A stretch of DNA of 64,000 nt from contig JALUTQ010000005.1 in the NCBI GenBank assembly GCA_032718865.1, positions 124,001 to 188,000 of the forward strand. The letters are read 5' to 3'. The stretch comes from Tilletia caries. Taxonomy: Eukaryota; Basidiomycota; Exobasidiomycetes; Tilletiales; Tilletiaceae. The notes under the pieces are model-generated. The model made no database searches. It was not told the DNA's origin and saw nothing but the letters and a program-made list of their open reading frames with translations. Below, one piece after another: positions 10,681 to 20,504 of the stretch. The position numbers and the translations under genes were made by a program. The first letter of the stretch is position 1. Each line of letters begins with the position of its first letter.

Positions 10681-11685
10681 CTATGACAGCACAGTTGCTA
10701 CAATCTTGCGGGTATGTTTGTCTTTGCGGAATTCGCAAAGATACACGCCCTGCCAAGTGCCCAGGTTCAGGCGACCGTTGGTGATCGGGATCGTGACCGT
10801 GGGGCCAATGAGGGACGCCTTGGTATGCGAAGCAGAGTCGTCCTGTGGCATGTCAGATGAGAGGAATGCATAGCAGATCTCAGTTAAGAATGCATGTTCA
10901 AGTAGGCACGAAGCCGAAGCGAGCAACGTACCGGCCCCTCATCGGTGTGCTTCCAGGCAAAGCTCATCGGAACGATCTTGTCGAGAACGGCGTCCATGTC
11001 CGTGCGAACGTCGGGGTCGTAGTTCTCGTTCAAGGTCAGCGCTGCGGAAGTGTGCTGAATTCAAATGCGCCCAGATCAGGGACTTGATGTCAATACCATA
11101 CCGCCAGCCAGTAAAGGAAGGATTGACTGAGGTATCACTCACCTGGATGAAGAGGTAGAGCATCCCAACTTTGACGTCCTTGATGCCCTCCGATATTTCT
11201 CGCTCGACCTCCTTCTGGATGAGATGACATCCCTTCGATCGGCTGGCGAGCGCAAACGTCTTCTGCCAACCCATGTCGGAATCTCGAGCTGTGACGGCAG
11301 AGGTGGTAGCAGCGGGGCACGATGTTCCAGACGAAGCGCAGCAACACGCAGTCTCAGCGACGGCTCGAGTACTCTTGGAAACTGACGACGCGCTTCGACC
11401 TCCGTGGAAGACGCGATACGAGTCGGAGAAGAAGGGCAGCGGGATCGGCACCACGAACGAGATGAGGAACAGGCCGAGGAGGGCGTAGATGAACAGGCTG
11501 GGATCGGTGTACTTCCGTCGGAATCGGTCCAGACGGCCTCCGGGACGGGGCGTGAACGGTGATCGACGGGGCGGGGGCGAGCGCCGACGAGGCGGTGGTG
11601 GGTAGGCGAAGCTCGAGGACGACGACGCGGCGGGCGGATCGTCACGGCTGCTGGCACGGTTCGAAGTCGCGGGCTCGGCTGGCAT
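10681..11685 (-). CDS. UPF0047/YjbQ family protein with N-terminal membrane anchor
   Basis: Three exons, 11685-11143, 11054-10932 and 10842-10681, give 275 residues. From about residue 137 ([10 protein letters not shown]) the sequence is a complete UPF0047 (YjbQ) domain with [20 protein letters not shown], the HTSA/NE active-site region, the [11 protein letters not shown] loop, and [12 protein letters not shown] near the end. Bacterial YjbQ has weak thiamine-phosphate synthase activity; the fungal role is unknown. The domain is normally about 140 residues and stands alone. Here it is preceded by a Pro/Arg/Ser-rich stretch and one hydrophobic segment ([19 protein letters not shown]). Either the protein is membrane-anchored or translation starts at the internal Met at 11276. 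Both splice junctions fall exactly on conserved positions. Confidence 0.85.
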
Positions 11686-11788
11686 TCAATTTCTCGTTCT
11701 CAACCTGCGATACCCAGGGTTGAGCGTCGCGAGTCATTCGTGGTTGTCCGTCCGTCCGAATCCCAAGGCGATGCTCGATGACGTGCGG
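11686..11788. other. Short upstream flank of the UPF0047 gene
   Basis: Holds the presumed promoter of the minus-strand UPF0047 gene, cut off at 11,789 by the target duplication of the neighbouring inverted-repeat element. The insertion lies only about 115 bases from the start codon. Confidence 0.4.
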
Positions 11789-11799
11789 CATGGAATGAG

Positions 11800-12881
11800 G
11801 ACGGCCTTGTTTCCCCGAATCCTGAGCGGTGATTCGGCGATTAACAGTGCCAATCCCTGGTACACGTGACCCCACTTCCAGCTCGGCGGGGGGGCTTTGC
11901 CCCCCCGGAACCCCCCCAACCAAAAAGGACAGTCTTGTCCGTCTCCATTGCAATCATGTCTAATCCTGCCCGCTACGCGCTAACTCTAACCCGCAAAAAA
12001 AATGGTAACTGTTATCCTAACTTAGCGACCAAGTCGAAAAAAGAGGAAAAAAGGGAAAAAAGAATGATCGATATGGGAATCTATCCACAGACTTGTACAA
12101 AAGCAAGCTGCATCACTAACCGCTGAACTATGAGGGAAAGTTGATGTCCGTCTCAATTTATTGCAATATATGAACACGTCCAACGTGAGCGTGCTAAAGA
12201 TAGTACACTGCCAGTCGGCTGCGAGGATCCTCACCCATCGCGAGGATCTCGCAGGATCATCGTGAGGCTGAGTGAGGCTTACCCGACCCAGGATTTCCCA
12301 CGATCATTTTGGGCTCAATCGTTGAGAGTCGCACGAGATGTTAAGCCCACGATCATCCTCAAAAAAAATCCCAAAAAATGAGAAAAAATGAGGGGAAAAA
12401 AATAAAAGTACTCACACCCGGATTCGAACCCGGGACTTTTTTTCGAAATCCAGCGGTGCTACCACTAAACCACCAGCGCCGCAGCACATAGTGACTATTT
12501 CCAGTTTAAAAACATATAATGTAACATAATTTTGGAAACACGAATCCAGGGCATGGGGATCATTCAAATGCTGGCTGACGCGCTCAATTAGGACCTGGTG
12601 TTGAGAAATAAATAAAGTTGTACAAAAATTATGGCAGGCGGTGCTCATTTATCTGAGGATCTCCTCAGATCTTGTGGATCCCACGAGGGTTGTAGGATGA
12701 TCGCACGATATCGTCGAGGATGATCCTCACGTGTCGTGCTGAGGACTATCCCCAGTTCTTCATGGACGATTGGCAGTGTAGTCAAATCGCGCCCGAGCGC
12801 GCCCCGATCGCGCTTAATCGCCGAACCTCCGGTTCGGGGCGGCTTGTCGCCGCCTTGTCGCTTCGGGGAAACAAGGCCCTC
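11800..12881. mobile_element. Non-autonomous inverted-repeat element, 1082 bp, with 11-bp target duplication
   Basis: The ends match in inverted orientation over 20 bases with one mismatch (left GACGGCCTTGTTTCCCCGAA). After a gap they match again at TTCGGCGATTAA. The direct repeat CATGGAATGAG sits immediately outside both ends, at 11789-11799 and 12882-12892, as expected for a target-site duplication. An 11-bp duplication fits Mutator-like (MULE) elements (9-11 bp). No transposase frame is present. The interior carries many GAGGATC/GATCCTC words in both orientations (12,225-12,270 and 12,655-12,730), a G7C...GC7 hairpin at about 11,885-11,908, and a tRNA-like unit. The element is therefore a MITE-like passenger needing a transposase in trans. 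Confidence 0.75.
12411..12485 (-). pseudogene. tRNA-derived sequence with pol III A and B boxes
   Basis: Read on the minus strand, it has an A box (TGGTTTAGTGGTAG with a GTG/CAC D stem) and a B box (GGTTCGAATCC), followed by runs of T that would terminate pol III. The anticodon region contains A7 in an oversized loop. The T stem has a mismatch and the acceptor ends do not pair, so a working tRNA is unlikely. It resembles the head of a tRNA-derived SINE or a decayed tRNA carried inside the inverted-repeat element. Confidence 0.55.
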
Positions 12882-13596
12882 CATGGAATGAGATGTCGGA
12901 GAAGGTGTTCCCAAAATTTCTCGTCAGCAGTCAGTCTCAGTAAAAAAAAAAACATGGATGTCCGGGGTCAAACGTGGATGTTCCTGGGCCGATCCACGTT
13001 TTTTACCGTGTTCGACCCACGAAACGTCTCCTTTTTGCGGCCGGCTTTTGGCGCAGTGCGCCGCATCTCATTTTGACCGGGTTAATCTTTCTTTTTGTAT
13101 CGCTCATTACAACACCACCAGCTCCCTCAATTACAACACAGCGTCCATGCAGCAGAGTATACGGAACTTAGCGATTTTCAGGCATCCAGCTGCCAGCGCT
13201 GGGGAGCGGTCTCGGCCGAGAGACGTTGAGAAGAGAAGAAAAAAAAGGTGCGCTGCTTCTGCACTGCACCACCACACCACACCACGCACCAAGCACCTTG
13301 CACCGACCCCTCCATCCCGACATCCATCCCATTCACCCATGCATCAGCACGCGCATCTGCCCCGTGAGTCCATCACGCTGCTGCTGGCTGCGCCTTTAAC
13401 TGACGTCTCTCTCTCACTCCTCCCACTGACAGTGCACCAGCCCTCTGCTAACCACTGACTGCTCTCGCCCTGCTTCTCTTTGGACCATCTGCCGCTGACC
13501 ACTGACCAGGCTCACCGCTCTCTCCTCTGGCCTCTGCTTACTTTCGCTTCTTCTCGCTCTCTGCTAACAGCTCACGCTTCTCTTTCATTGCTACAG

Positions 13597-13785
13597 CTAG
13601 TACCTCGACGACGCCAACCTCTTCCCCTTCTTCTCCCACGAGCGCCTGTGAGTCTTGCACCTTCACTCATTTACCACAGACATGGGTTCAAGCTTGCTGA
13701 CATATCCTTCTTCTTCTTGCTCAACAGCTCAAGCACATCCCCGGCCACGAGCGCTTCCCCGAGGACTGGCTCCGCCGTCGGTCTC
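13597..13785 (+). pseudogene. Captured gene fragment with an intron, perhaps from a haem-thiolate peroxidase-like gene
   Basis: Joining across an intron (GTGAGTCTTG at about 13,648 to CAACAG at about 13,729) gives a continuous peptide: YLDDANLFPFFSHERL followed by KHIPGHERFPEDWLRRR. It reads like a real globular protein, unlike the pyrimidine-rich surroundings, and splice sites and frame agree. The words PGHERFPEDW are reminiscent of the chloroperoxidase/peroxygenase (Peroxidase_2) family. That assignment is from memory of motif style and is weak. No start codon or upstream exon is evident, and the frame decays into low-complexity sequence, so I treat it as a fragment carried by the element. 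Confidence 0.35.
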
Positions 13786-13979
13786 CGTCCCTCCCTTCCC
13801 CGTCTACTTCCCTGTCTGCCTCCCTCTCCCCTCCTTCAGTCACAGCCTTCCTCACCTCTTCATCACCTCTTCCTTTCATCGCGCTCGACGCTGTTCTCTT
13901 GTATCTCTCTTTCTGCGTGCAATCATATGATGTCTTTGCTATCTGCTTCTGTCGCTGTCTATTGCAAGTAACCTGAATG

Positions 13980-14695
13980 TCCCGATCTATGGTCGATTCG
14001 CCCCGAGCATGAGGCGATTGGCCCCGTAAGCGTTTTTTGAATTGAGCCCGTAAGATGAGGCGATTCAGCCCGTAATTATCGGCGACTGAACCCATAAACA
14101 AAGGCGATTGAGCCCATAAAGATGGTCGATTGGCCCCATAAGGCAGGGCACTGGCCCCATAAAAATCTCAAATCGCCTTTGGCGACCTTCCCTGCTTCCA
14201 AATCTTCCAGATAAATTATTCTACAGCGGCCAGGGTGCCTAAGGTACCTGTACTGAGCTTCTAGGGTCATAGGCGGCCATAGGCGGGCCGGGATGGCGGT
14301 CTTCGGCGACGTAATTCACTTTGAGAGCTCGTCGACGGGCAGAAACGCTTCACAGAAGCTCGACTTGTGTGTGAGTTGAACCCTCTTACATACCTGAAGG
14401 CCCGACCGGTCGTTTGGACAGTGTTAGTACACACTACCGCTCTATCCGGCTGAAATAGACATTACGGGCTCTGTCCACCATCTTTATGGGCTCTGTCCAC
14501 CATCTTTATGGGGCCAATCGACCATCTTTATGGGTTCAATGTACTAATCTTACGGGGTCAATGCACCAAAATTGCGTTTTTTACGGGCTCAATCGACCAT
14601 CTTTATGGGGTCACATGACCATCTTTATGGGGTCACTCAACCATAGATCGGGGTCAGTGCCGGGGTGCTCGGGGCGAACCGACCATAGATCGGGA
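13980..14695. repeat. Fold-back inverted arrays of a degenerate 20-25 bp unit
   Basis: The left arm (13980-14165) repeats units like GGTCGATTGGCCCCATAA. The right arm (14463-14695) repeats the inverse, like TTATGGGGCCAATCGACC, about seven copies per side. The outer 30 bases match as an inverted repeat (TCCCGATCTATGGTCG on the left, its complement on the right). The transcript or single strand could form a very long hairpin. Confidence 0.8.
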
Positions 14696-14727
14696 TATTC
14701 ACCCGTTCTCGCTGTCTATTGGCTGAG

Positions 14728-14787
14728 AGTGCGGTATCTGGGCGGTGTCTGGATGGCTGTGAGTGCGGTATCTGGGCGGTGTCTGGG
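14728..14787 (+). repeat. Tandem direct repeat, two copies of about 28-32 bp
   Basis: GAGTGCGGTATCTGGGCGGT occurs twice, 32 bases apart, within the right part of the 2-kb element. Confidence 0.8.
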
Positions 14788-15121
14788 GCTTATTGCCCGC
14801 ATAGCCGAGAGGGCGGTTACAAAATCGAGGAGGAAAGATGGCGCAAACATTCCCTTCCCGTTGACGAAACTGGGAGACGTAGAGGAAACGTGGAAGTTCC
14901 CCTTTTACCTCATTTCACTAAGTGAAATCATCCACGTTTGACCCCGGACCTCCACGTTTTTTTTTACTGAGAGTCAGTAGTCAGTCGGGTCGGGAACTTT
15001 GGAGATGGTCGTCTTCGTGAACGTGAACGACTGACGGTCAATCCCAACCAAGCTCCCTGCTCTCTCTGCAGTCTTCCCTCCTTGTATCGCGCGGACCGTG
15101 TCTGCGAGCGTCGGTTCGATA

Positions 15122-16602
15122 ATGGCACCCCAGTCAAGAGGAGACAGTACTAGTAGCGCACAGCAAAATAACAAGAATGGCAGCAAGGCACAACAAGCCA
15201 ACACCTCGTACCAAGGATACCTCGCAGGCACAGCCAGCGGCCTCACCAAGCTCGTCGTCGGCCACCCCTTCGACTCGGTCAAAGTGCGGATGCAATGCAG
15301 CCCACCGGGGACGTACTCAGGACCGTGGCATGCCTTCCGCTCGCTCGTCAAGAACGAGAGCGTGCTGAGCTTGTACAAGGGCGCGTCCCCACCTGCCGTC
15401 GGCTGGGCCATCACCGACGCCGTCTTGCTCGGCAGTCTGCATCAGTATCGCGTCATCTTTGCGCGCTGGAGTGGCACGGGAGAAGGGACGGGGAAACCCC
15501 TTCCGCTTCAGTACCATGGACTCGCCGGTCTCTTGGCCGGATGGACAAACAGTTTCGTGACCAGGTCAGTGAGAGAATTATCATCGATTATCTTCTCCTC
15601 TTGATCTGGTTCGCTTCCAGATGATTGACATATCGCCTTTTGAATGCTCCCCTTTTTCACGCGAATACAGCCCAATCGAGCTGCTGAAGACAAAGCTCCA
15701 AATGCAGACCCAGCGCGTCAGTTTACATCTACCCGGCCGCGGCGCGTCCGCAAGCGTAGGAACAGCCGCCACCGCCCCCCAATTCAAAGGCCCAATCGAC
15801 TGCGCCGCACAAATCGTGCGCGCACACGGTGTGCTCGGCATGTGGCATGCTTTACCCGCCACGCTCCTCTTCCGCTCCTCCTTTGCGGTCATGTGGGTCA
15901 GCTACGACATCATCCAACGCGGCTTTACTCAGTTGCGAGGGACGCCTTTTGAGATGAGCACGGGGGTGCAGACCTTCTTGGCTGGTGGACTTGGGGCGGA
16001 GTTTTATTGGCTGACTGCGCTACCGGCAGATAACATCAAGGTGAGTGGGCGCGCCGGACTCGTTGCTTCTCATCTTTCGCGTTCTTTCGCACTTGCTGAC
16101 CCTACATGACCCTTCTCCCACTGGCTCCGCAGAACCGCATGATGGGAGATGAGTGAGTCCTGCAGGAAAGCCAAACATTGCCGTCATCTCCAGGGAATTG
16201 ACCCATCCTCAATGCTCCAAACGCTCAGTCTGTACAAGCCCAAATATCCGACCATGAAATCGTGCGCGATAGCAATCTGGAACGAGCCAGGACCAAAAGC
16301 TTCAACAGTCGCGAGAATACGGAACTTCTACACGGTACGTGGTCTCCCATGTTTTCAACTGCCTCAAAAGAGTCCAACCTTGCTGAAACCCATCTCAACT
16401 TCCGCCCACACAGGGATTGGCGCCGTGTCTCTTAAGAGCCTTCCCAACCAGTGAGTCTTGATGAACATCCCTGGTCCGAACCCTACAACATTTAACTGAC
16501 CGATCTGCTTTTTCTGACCCTCCCTCCTCAGATGCCGCTGCCATTCTCGCGTTCGAAACAACGATGCGCTTTCTCGGTGCGGAGAACACGGCTGTGCATT
16601 GA
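15122..16602 (+). CDS. Mitochondrial carrier family protein (SLC25, YMC1/carnitine-carrier-like)
   Basis: Six exons (15122-15564, 15671-16040, 16133-16152, 16229-16334, 16414-16450, 16532-16602) give 348 residues. All three carrier repeats are present. Their signature starts are PFDSVKVRMQ (about residue 43), PIELLKTKLQ (created exactly by the first splice) and PADNIKNRMMGD. Family context words are GHPFDSVKV, SLYKGASPPAVGW, and GLAPCLLRAFPTNAAAILAFE at the C-terminus. Such proteins exchange small metabolites across the inner mitochondrial membrane. The first-repeat sequence looks most like the YMC1/acylcarnitine branch, but the substrate cannot be set. Exon 3 is only 20 bases. The N-terminal 30 residues are Gln/Asn/Ser-rich and not conserved. 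Confidence 0.92.
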
Positions 16603-17009
16603 AAACTTCAACGTATTACCTCGACAGACGACGAGGGATCATCGATCATAGAGTTGCTTTTGTTTATCTATATACCTCGCCATTTTGGAACGCTACAAAA
16701 TCCACCTCTCTTTCAATCGCTTGCATGCTTCCATCGCTCTCGTGCTTTCAAGGCTCGGTCCACTTCTGCTCGACTGGTATGCAGGTAAGAATACAATTGC
16801 AAAGTTGTCTATGATGGTTCGAGAGGAGGCAGGGTCTATCTGTAAGTTGTGTGGATAGCAAAGGGAATGGTCCTGCTCGCCCTCTTTTGCAGGGCGTTCT
16901 AGAATATGTTGCCTGCCCGAGGCTCCTATCTTGTCATAACTTCATCGTCCCGCCGTTCAAGGTCAAGCTCCGCCTGACCCGCCCTTCAATATCTCACGCC
17001 GATCGTTGT

Positions 17010-18223
17010 CTAAATCATCAACCGACGAGCGCGAGCGCGCCGCGGGTTGAGGATGAGGGCCAGCACGAAGATGCCGAGCTCGAGGCCGACGACTCCGACG
17101 TAGTTGAGCGCGCCGATGTAGTCGAATCTTTCCTTGAATGCTGCGAAAGGAGGGAGAAATGGGTGGAGGTGACATTAGGTGGGGGAGAGCCTGTCGGGTC
17201 CGCATTTTTCGGCGGGATAGAGAGGGTTTGGACGTACCCAGGGATAACAGGGCGAAGACCCCACCGGCAGTGTCTATAGCAAGGAAGACGAGGCTGATAC
17301 CTCGGACTGAAGGGAGGATAGTAGCGGGAGTTCACGGTGAGCAGCGTTCGAAAACAGTAACCTTTCCTTTGGCACTTCTTACCTTCTTTAAGTCTCCATA
17401 TCTTCGAGCGCAGAAAGGTAGAATCCGGGTCAAAATTTCCCAAACGTCAGCTTGTTACATTCTCTGCGAAAAGCACAGTCAGATAGTCCAAAGGGGCCTG
17501 TTTGGCTCACCTCGACATACTGCGGGATCATCCCAGCAGTCAGTCCAATAGCACCGATCGAGCCCATCATCTTCGTCGCTGCCTCCCTCGATTCCAAGGT
17601 GGGTAGACCCTTGCATATGGAGATACAGGCGAGTTCGAGGCCGCCTGCGACGACCGCGAGGATGAGACCGGACGCGATACATCTCGACCGCGATAGACCG
17701 TAGTTGTAGTACCAGCACTGTAAAATTGTTCGAAGGCACGATCCAAAAGTTAAAAGAAAAATCAAATCCTGAGATCTTTCCCTCCCACAAAGAAGAGGAA
17801 AAAGCCAACGCGCAGAAGAGTAATGCACAGGTGGAAGGGTTTGGGGGGCACTCACCTGCGCCAGTGTAGCAATGGCAAGGGCACCAAAGATCTGCGGCTG
17901 AATAATGAGCGGTAGATTGATGTTCTGCACGACGAAATACGTGCTCTGAGGCACCGTGGCCGCGATCCAGAGTACCAACAGCCAGACCGAAAGCCCTTCC
18001 GTGTTCTTGTTTCGGTGGGACTTGATGATTTGCGGCAGGAGCTGGGTTGACCATAGGATCGTCGCTATCGTGCCTGTAGAAAATCGGACCCAGAGGCGGT
18101 TCGGAGGTGAGAACGGAAGGTTGGGAGTTGAGTAACGGTAAGGAACGAGGATGTTGGCCTCGGCGTCTTAAAAAACAAGTGATGAAGCTCACCACAGACA
18201 TTCTCTGCAATGGCATTGGCCAT
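17010..18223 (-). CDS. PQ-loop repeat membrane protein, downstream copy
   Basis: Six exons (18223-18193, 18073-17856, 17717-17511, 17401-17383, 17306-17238, 17140-17010) give 224 residues. Two PQ loops are visible: LLPQIIKSHRNKNTEGLS near residue 20 and LTAGMIPQYVE near residue 145. Several hydrophobic segments between them fit the seven-span MtN3/cystinosin-like PQ-loop fold, which acts in vacuolar, lysosomal or Golgi transport of amino acids or other solutes. The substrate is unknown. The short 19-base exon IWRLKE and every exon phase match the neighbouring paralogue exactly. The protein ends soon after the last membrane segment (RRARARRLMI), about 100 residues shorter than its paralogue. 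Confidence 0.88.
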
Positions 18224-18559
18224 GTTTACGTCTCTTTGCGCTCTCTGCGGGTTTCCCTGTGGTCAGAGAACAGGATGCAGTCAGGTTGGAGGTGGTTGTG
18301 AGGTGTGTCCGTGGATGCTCCTGGTGGCTCGTCGTAGGGATATGAGGGAAACCGACCGCCGTGCCTTCTCTTTCCGCAACAAACAAACTTGAACGTGTGG
18401 ACGCCACGGTATATACACTTTCATATATGTATACACACTTCGACACGTTCGAGCACGGTAATCCACCTCTCTCCTTCCCTTGCATGCTTCCATCGCTTTC
18501 CAGACTTGGCTTGATCCTATCAACTTTTGTTGGACTGGTAGTGTATAGTGTATATGCAT

Positions 18560-20030
18560 TTAAAAATACAATTGCAAATCTATGAGACCCTCTGTTGAGG
18601 GGGAAGGGGCCATCGACGTGTTACGTGGAGGGCAAGGGCTGTTTCCCTGCTCCTCATCCGCTTTCGCAGGCGATTCTATGTGGTCTGACCGAACTCCCAT
18701 TTGGCCATGACTTCGTACTTCGTTTCCTTGCTCAAGAACAAGTTCCTCCTGGCCTCGTTCAAGCTGCTCTTCAATGCCCCGCTGACCGTTTTCCATAACC
18801 AGACCGCCTGTCTCGCCACCGAGCTCATTAGTGGAGTGCTCAGTGTCGCCACCGGCGTCGTCGCTTTCGAGTCGCTCTTTCTGACGAGCGCGAGCACGCC
18901 GCGGGTTGAGGATGAGGGCAAGCGCGAGGATGCCGAGCTCAGCCACGACGATTCCGATATAGTTGAGCGCTCCGATGTAGTCGAACGTTTCCTTGAATGC
19001 TGCGAGCCGAGGGAGAAGGGGACGACAAAGGTATCAGCGAGCGTGGTCGATCTGCACTAATCGAGAATCTGTAGCAGGTATGGGTAGGACATACCTAAGG
19101 AGATGAGGGCGAAGATCCCACCGGCAGTGTCCACAGCAAGGAAAACGAAGCTGATACCTCGGACTGAATGAAGAGTAGATCAATTTAGTGAGCAGTGTTC
19201 GTAGTCTACTATCCTTCCTTCTTCCACTCTCACCTTCCTTAAACTTCCAGATCTTCAGAAGGAAAAAGGCAGGACTCGGGTCACGATTTCCCATCGTCAG
19301 CTTGCAAGTGATCAGATGACATACTGGAACAGAAGCCTGCTTGCTCACCTCAACATACTGCGGTATCAGCCCAGCAGTCAATCCGATAGCTCCGAGAAAC
19401 CCCATCGCCTTGGTCGCCGCCTCCCTCGAGCCCGATGTGGGCAGACGCTTGCACATGAAGATGAAGCCGAGTTCGAGGCTGCCTGCGATGGCCGCGAGGA
19501 CGAGACCGAGGGCGATACATCTTGAGCGTGACAGGCCATGACTATAGTACCAGCACTGTAATTTTCGGAAGTTACGATTCAAAATGGGATATCAGATATG
19601 GACTTTTATCCTTCCGCGAAGGAAAATTCACGCGCAAAAGGTAGGTGAAGGGTTTGGAAACTCACTTGTGCTAGTGTGACGATGGCGAGGGCATTAAAGA
19701 CCTGCGGCTGGATAATGAGCGGCACGTTGATGTTCTGGACTACGAAGTACACGCCTTGAGGGACGGCAGCCGCGATCCAGAGCGCCAGCAGCCAGACCGA
19801 AAGACCTTCGGTCGTCTTTTTCCTGTAGGACTTGATAATTTGCGGCAGGAGCTGGAGTGACCAGAGAATTGTCGCGATCGTGCCTGTGAAATTCCGAGTG
19901 AAGGCGATTCGGAAGTGGCAACGAACTCTTGGGGGTGAGTGAAGGTAGGACGACCAGATTGCATAACGAAAACCAGGCGAGGAAGATATAAAAACTCACC
20001 AAAGACATTCTCTGCGATGGCATTGGCCAT
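18560..20030 (-). CDS. PQ-loop repeat membrane protein, upstream copy with C-terminal extension
   Basis: Six exons (20030-20000, 19883-19666, 19555-19349, 19252-19234, 19163-19095, 18999-18560) give 327 residues. PQ loops lie at LLPQIIKSYRKKTTEGLS and LTAGLIPQYVE. The last exon carries about 100 extra residues beyond the membrane domain, rich in Glu/Gln and Ser (QRGIEEQLERGQEELVLEQG), probably a cytosolic tail. It has the same intron phases as the downstream copy, so the two arose by tandem duplication and later diverged at the end. The chosen ATG starts MANAIAENV as in the paralogue. An in-frame ATG lies 12 codons upstream, but a splice-like AG just before the conserved start makes it less likely. 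Confidence 0.88.
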
Positions 20031-20504
20031 ACCTGCGGCCGTTTTCGCTCTCTTCGGCTCCTTCAAGTAAAGGAACTCAAGACGAAGTCAGGATGAAGGT
20101 AGAAAAGATGCGTGATGTGTGCCCGTGGATGCTCCTACTGGTCGTGGAGATAAGGCAAAACGACGCCGCGTTAGGCGTTAGGGTTACAAGAGCCTTGTTT
20201 TTCCGCAACAAACAAACGCTTCCGGCGGCCATGTGACTCATCTCATATCGAGTCATCGTCTCAGCAAGATACATTCCAAAACGTTACCTCCTTCAAAGAA
20301 ACAGTTCGAAAGACGACCGGGACAAAGATGGTGTGTGCAGCCTGTAGCAGGGTAGGTGACGCTCTAACGTACATGAAACAAGTACAAAAGGGGGGGAATC
20401 CGTGAAGTTGCGACCCAGCAGAAATGAATGTTGCGCAAGAAGGTGTATAGGGTATCTATTCAAAATGAGAGTGAAGTGAGAAAGCAGCTGGGAGACCTGC
20501 TTTA

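Larger units (their letters stand above)
12936..14971. mobile_element. Second non-autonomous inverted-repeat element, 2036 bp
   Basis: The left end reads CTCAGTAAAAAA and then GTCCGGGGTCAAACGTGGAT. The right end gives the same words in reverse complement, so the inverted repeat is about 45 bases with a variable A-run. The 7-bp word AGTCAGT lies directly outside both ends (12929-12935 and 14972-14978), a plausible target duplication. The element begins only about 45 bases after the previous one. It contains a fold-back minisatellite (13980-14695), a duplicated 28-bp word and a spliced-looking gene fragment, but no transposase. Confidence 0.65.
16670..20280 (-). repeat. Tandem segmental duplication covering two PQ-loop genes
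   Basis: Gene bodies, all intron positions and flanks repeat with a period of roughly 1.75 kb. Flank words recur: GCATGCTTCCATCGCT at about 16,732 and 18,486, ATACAATTGCAAA downstream of both genes, GTGGATGCTCCT and TTCCGCAACAAACAAAC upstream of both. The copies have diverged in introns and at the C-terminus, so the event is not recent. Confidence 0.85.

Noticed and set aside
12411..12485. Functional tRNA gene
   Set aside because: A and B boxes are good, but the anticodon loop is oversized, the T stem is mismatched and the acceptor ends do not pair.
13480..13971. 163-codon open frame in the 2-kb element
   Set aside because: It is a pyrimidine-rich frame of Leu/Ser/Pro. The better coding signal lies in another frame after splicing and is reported as a gene fragment.
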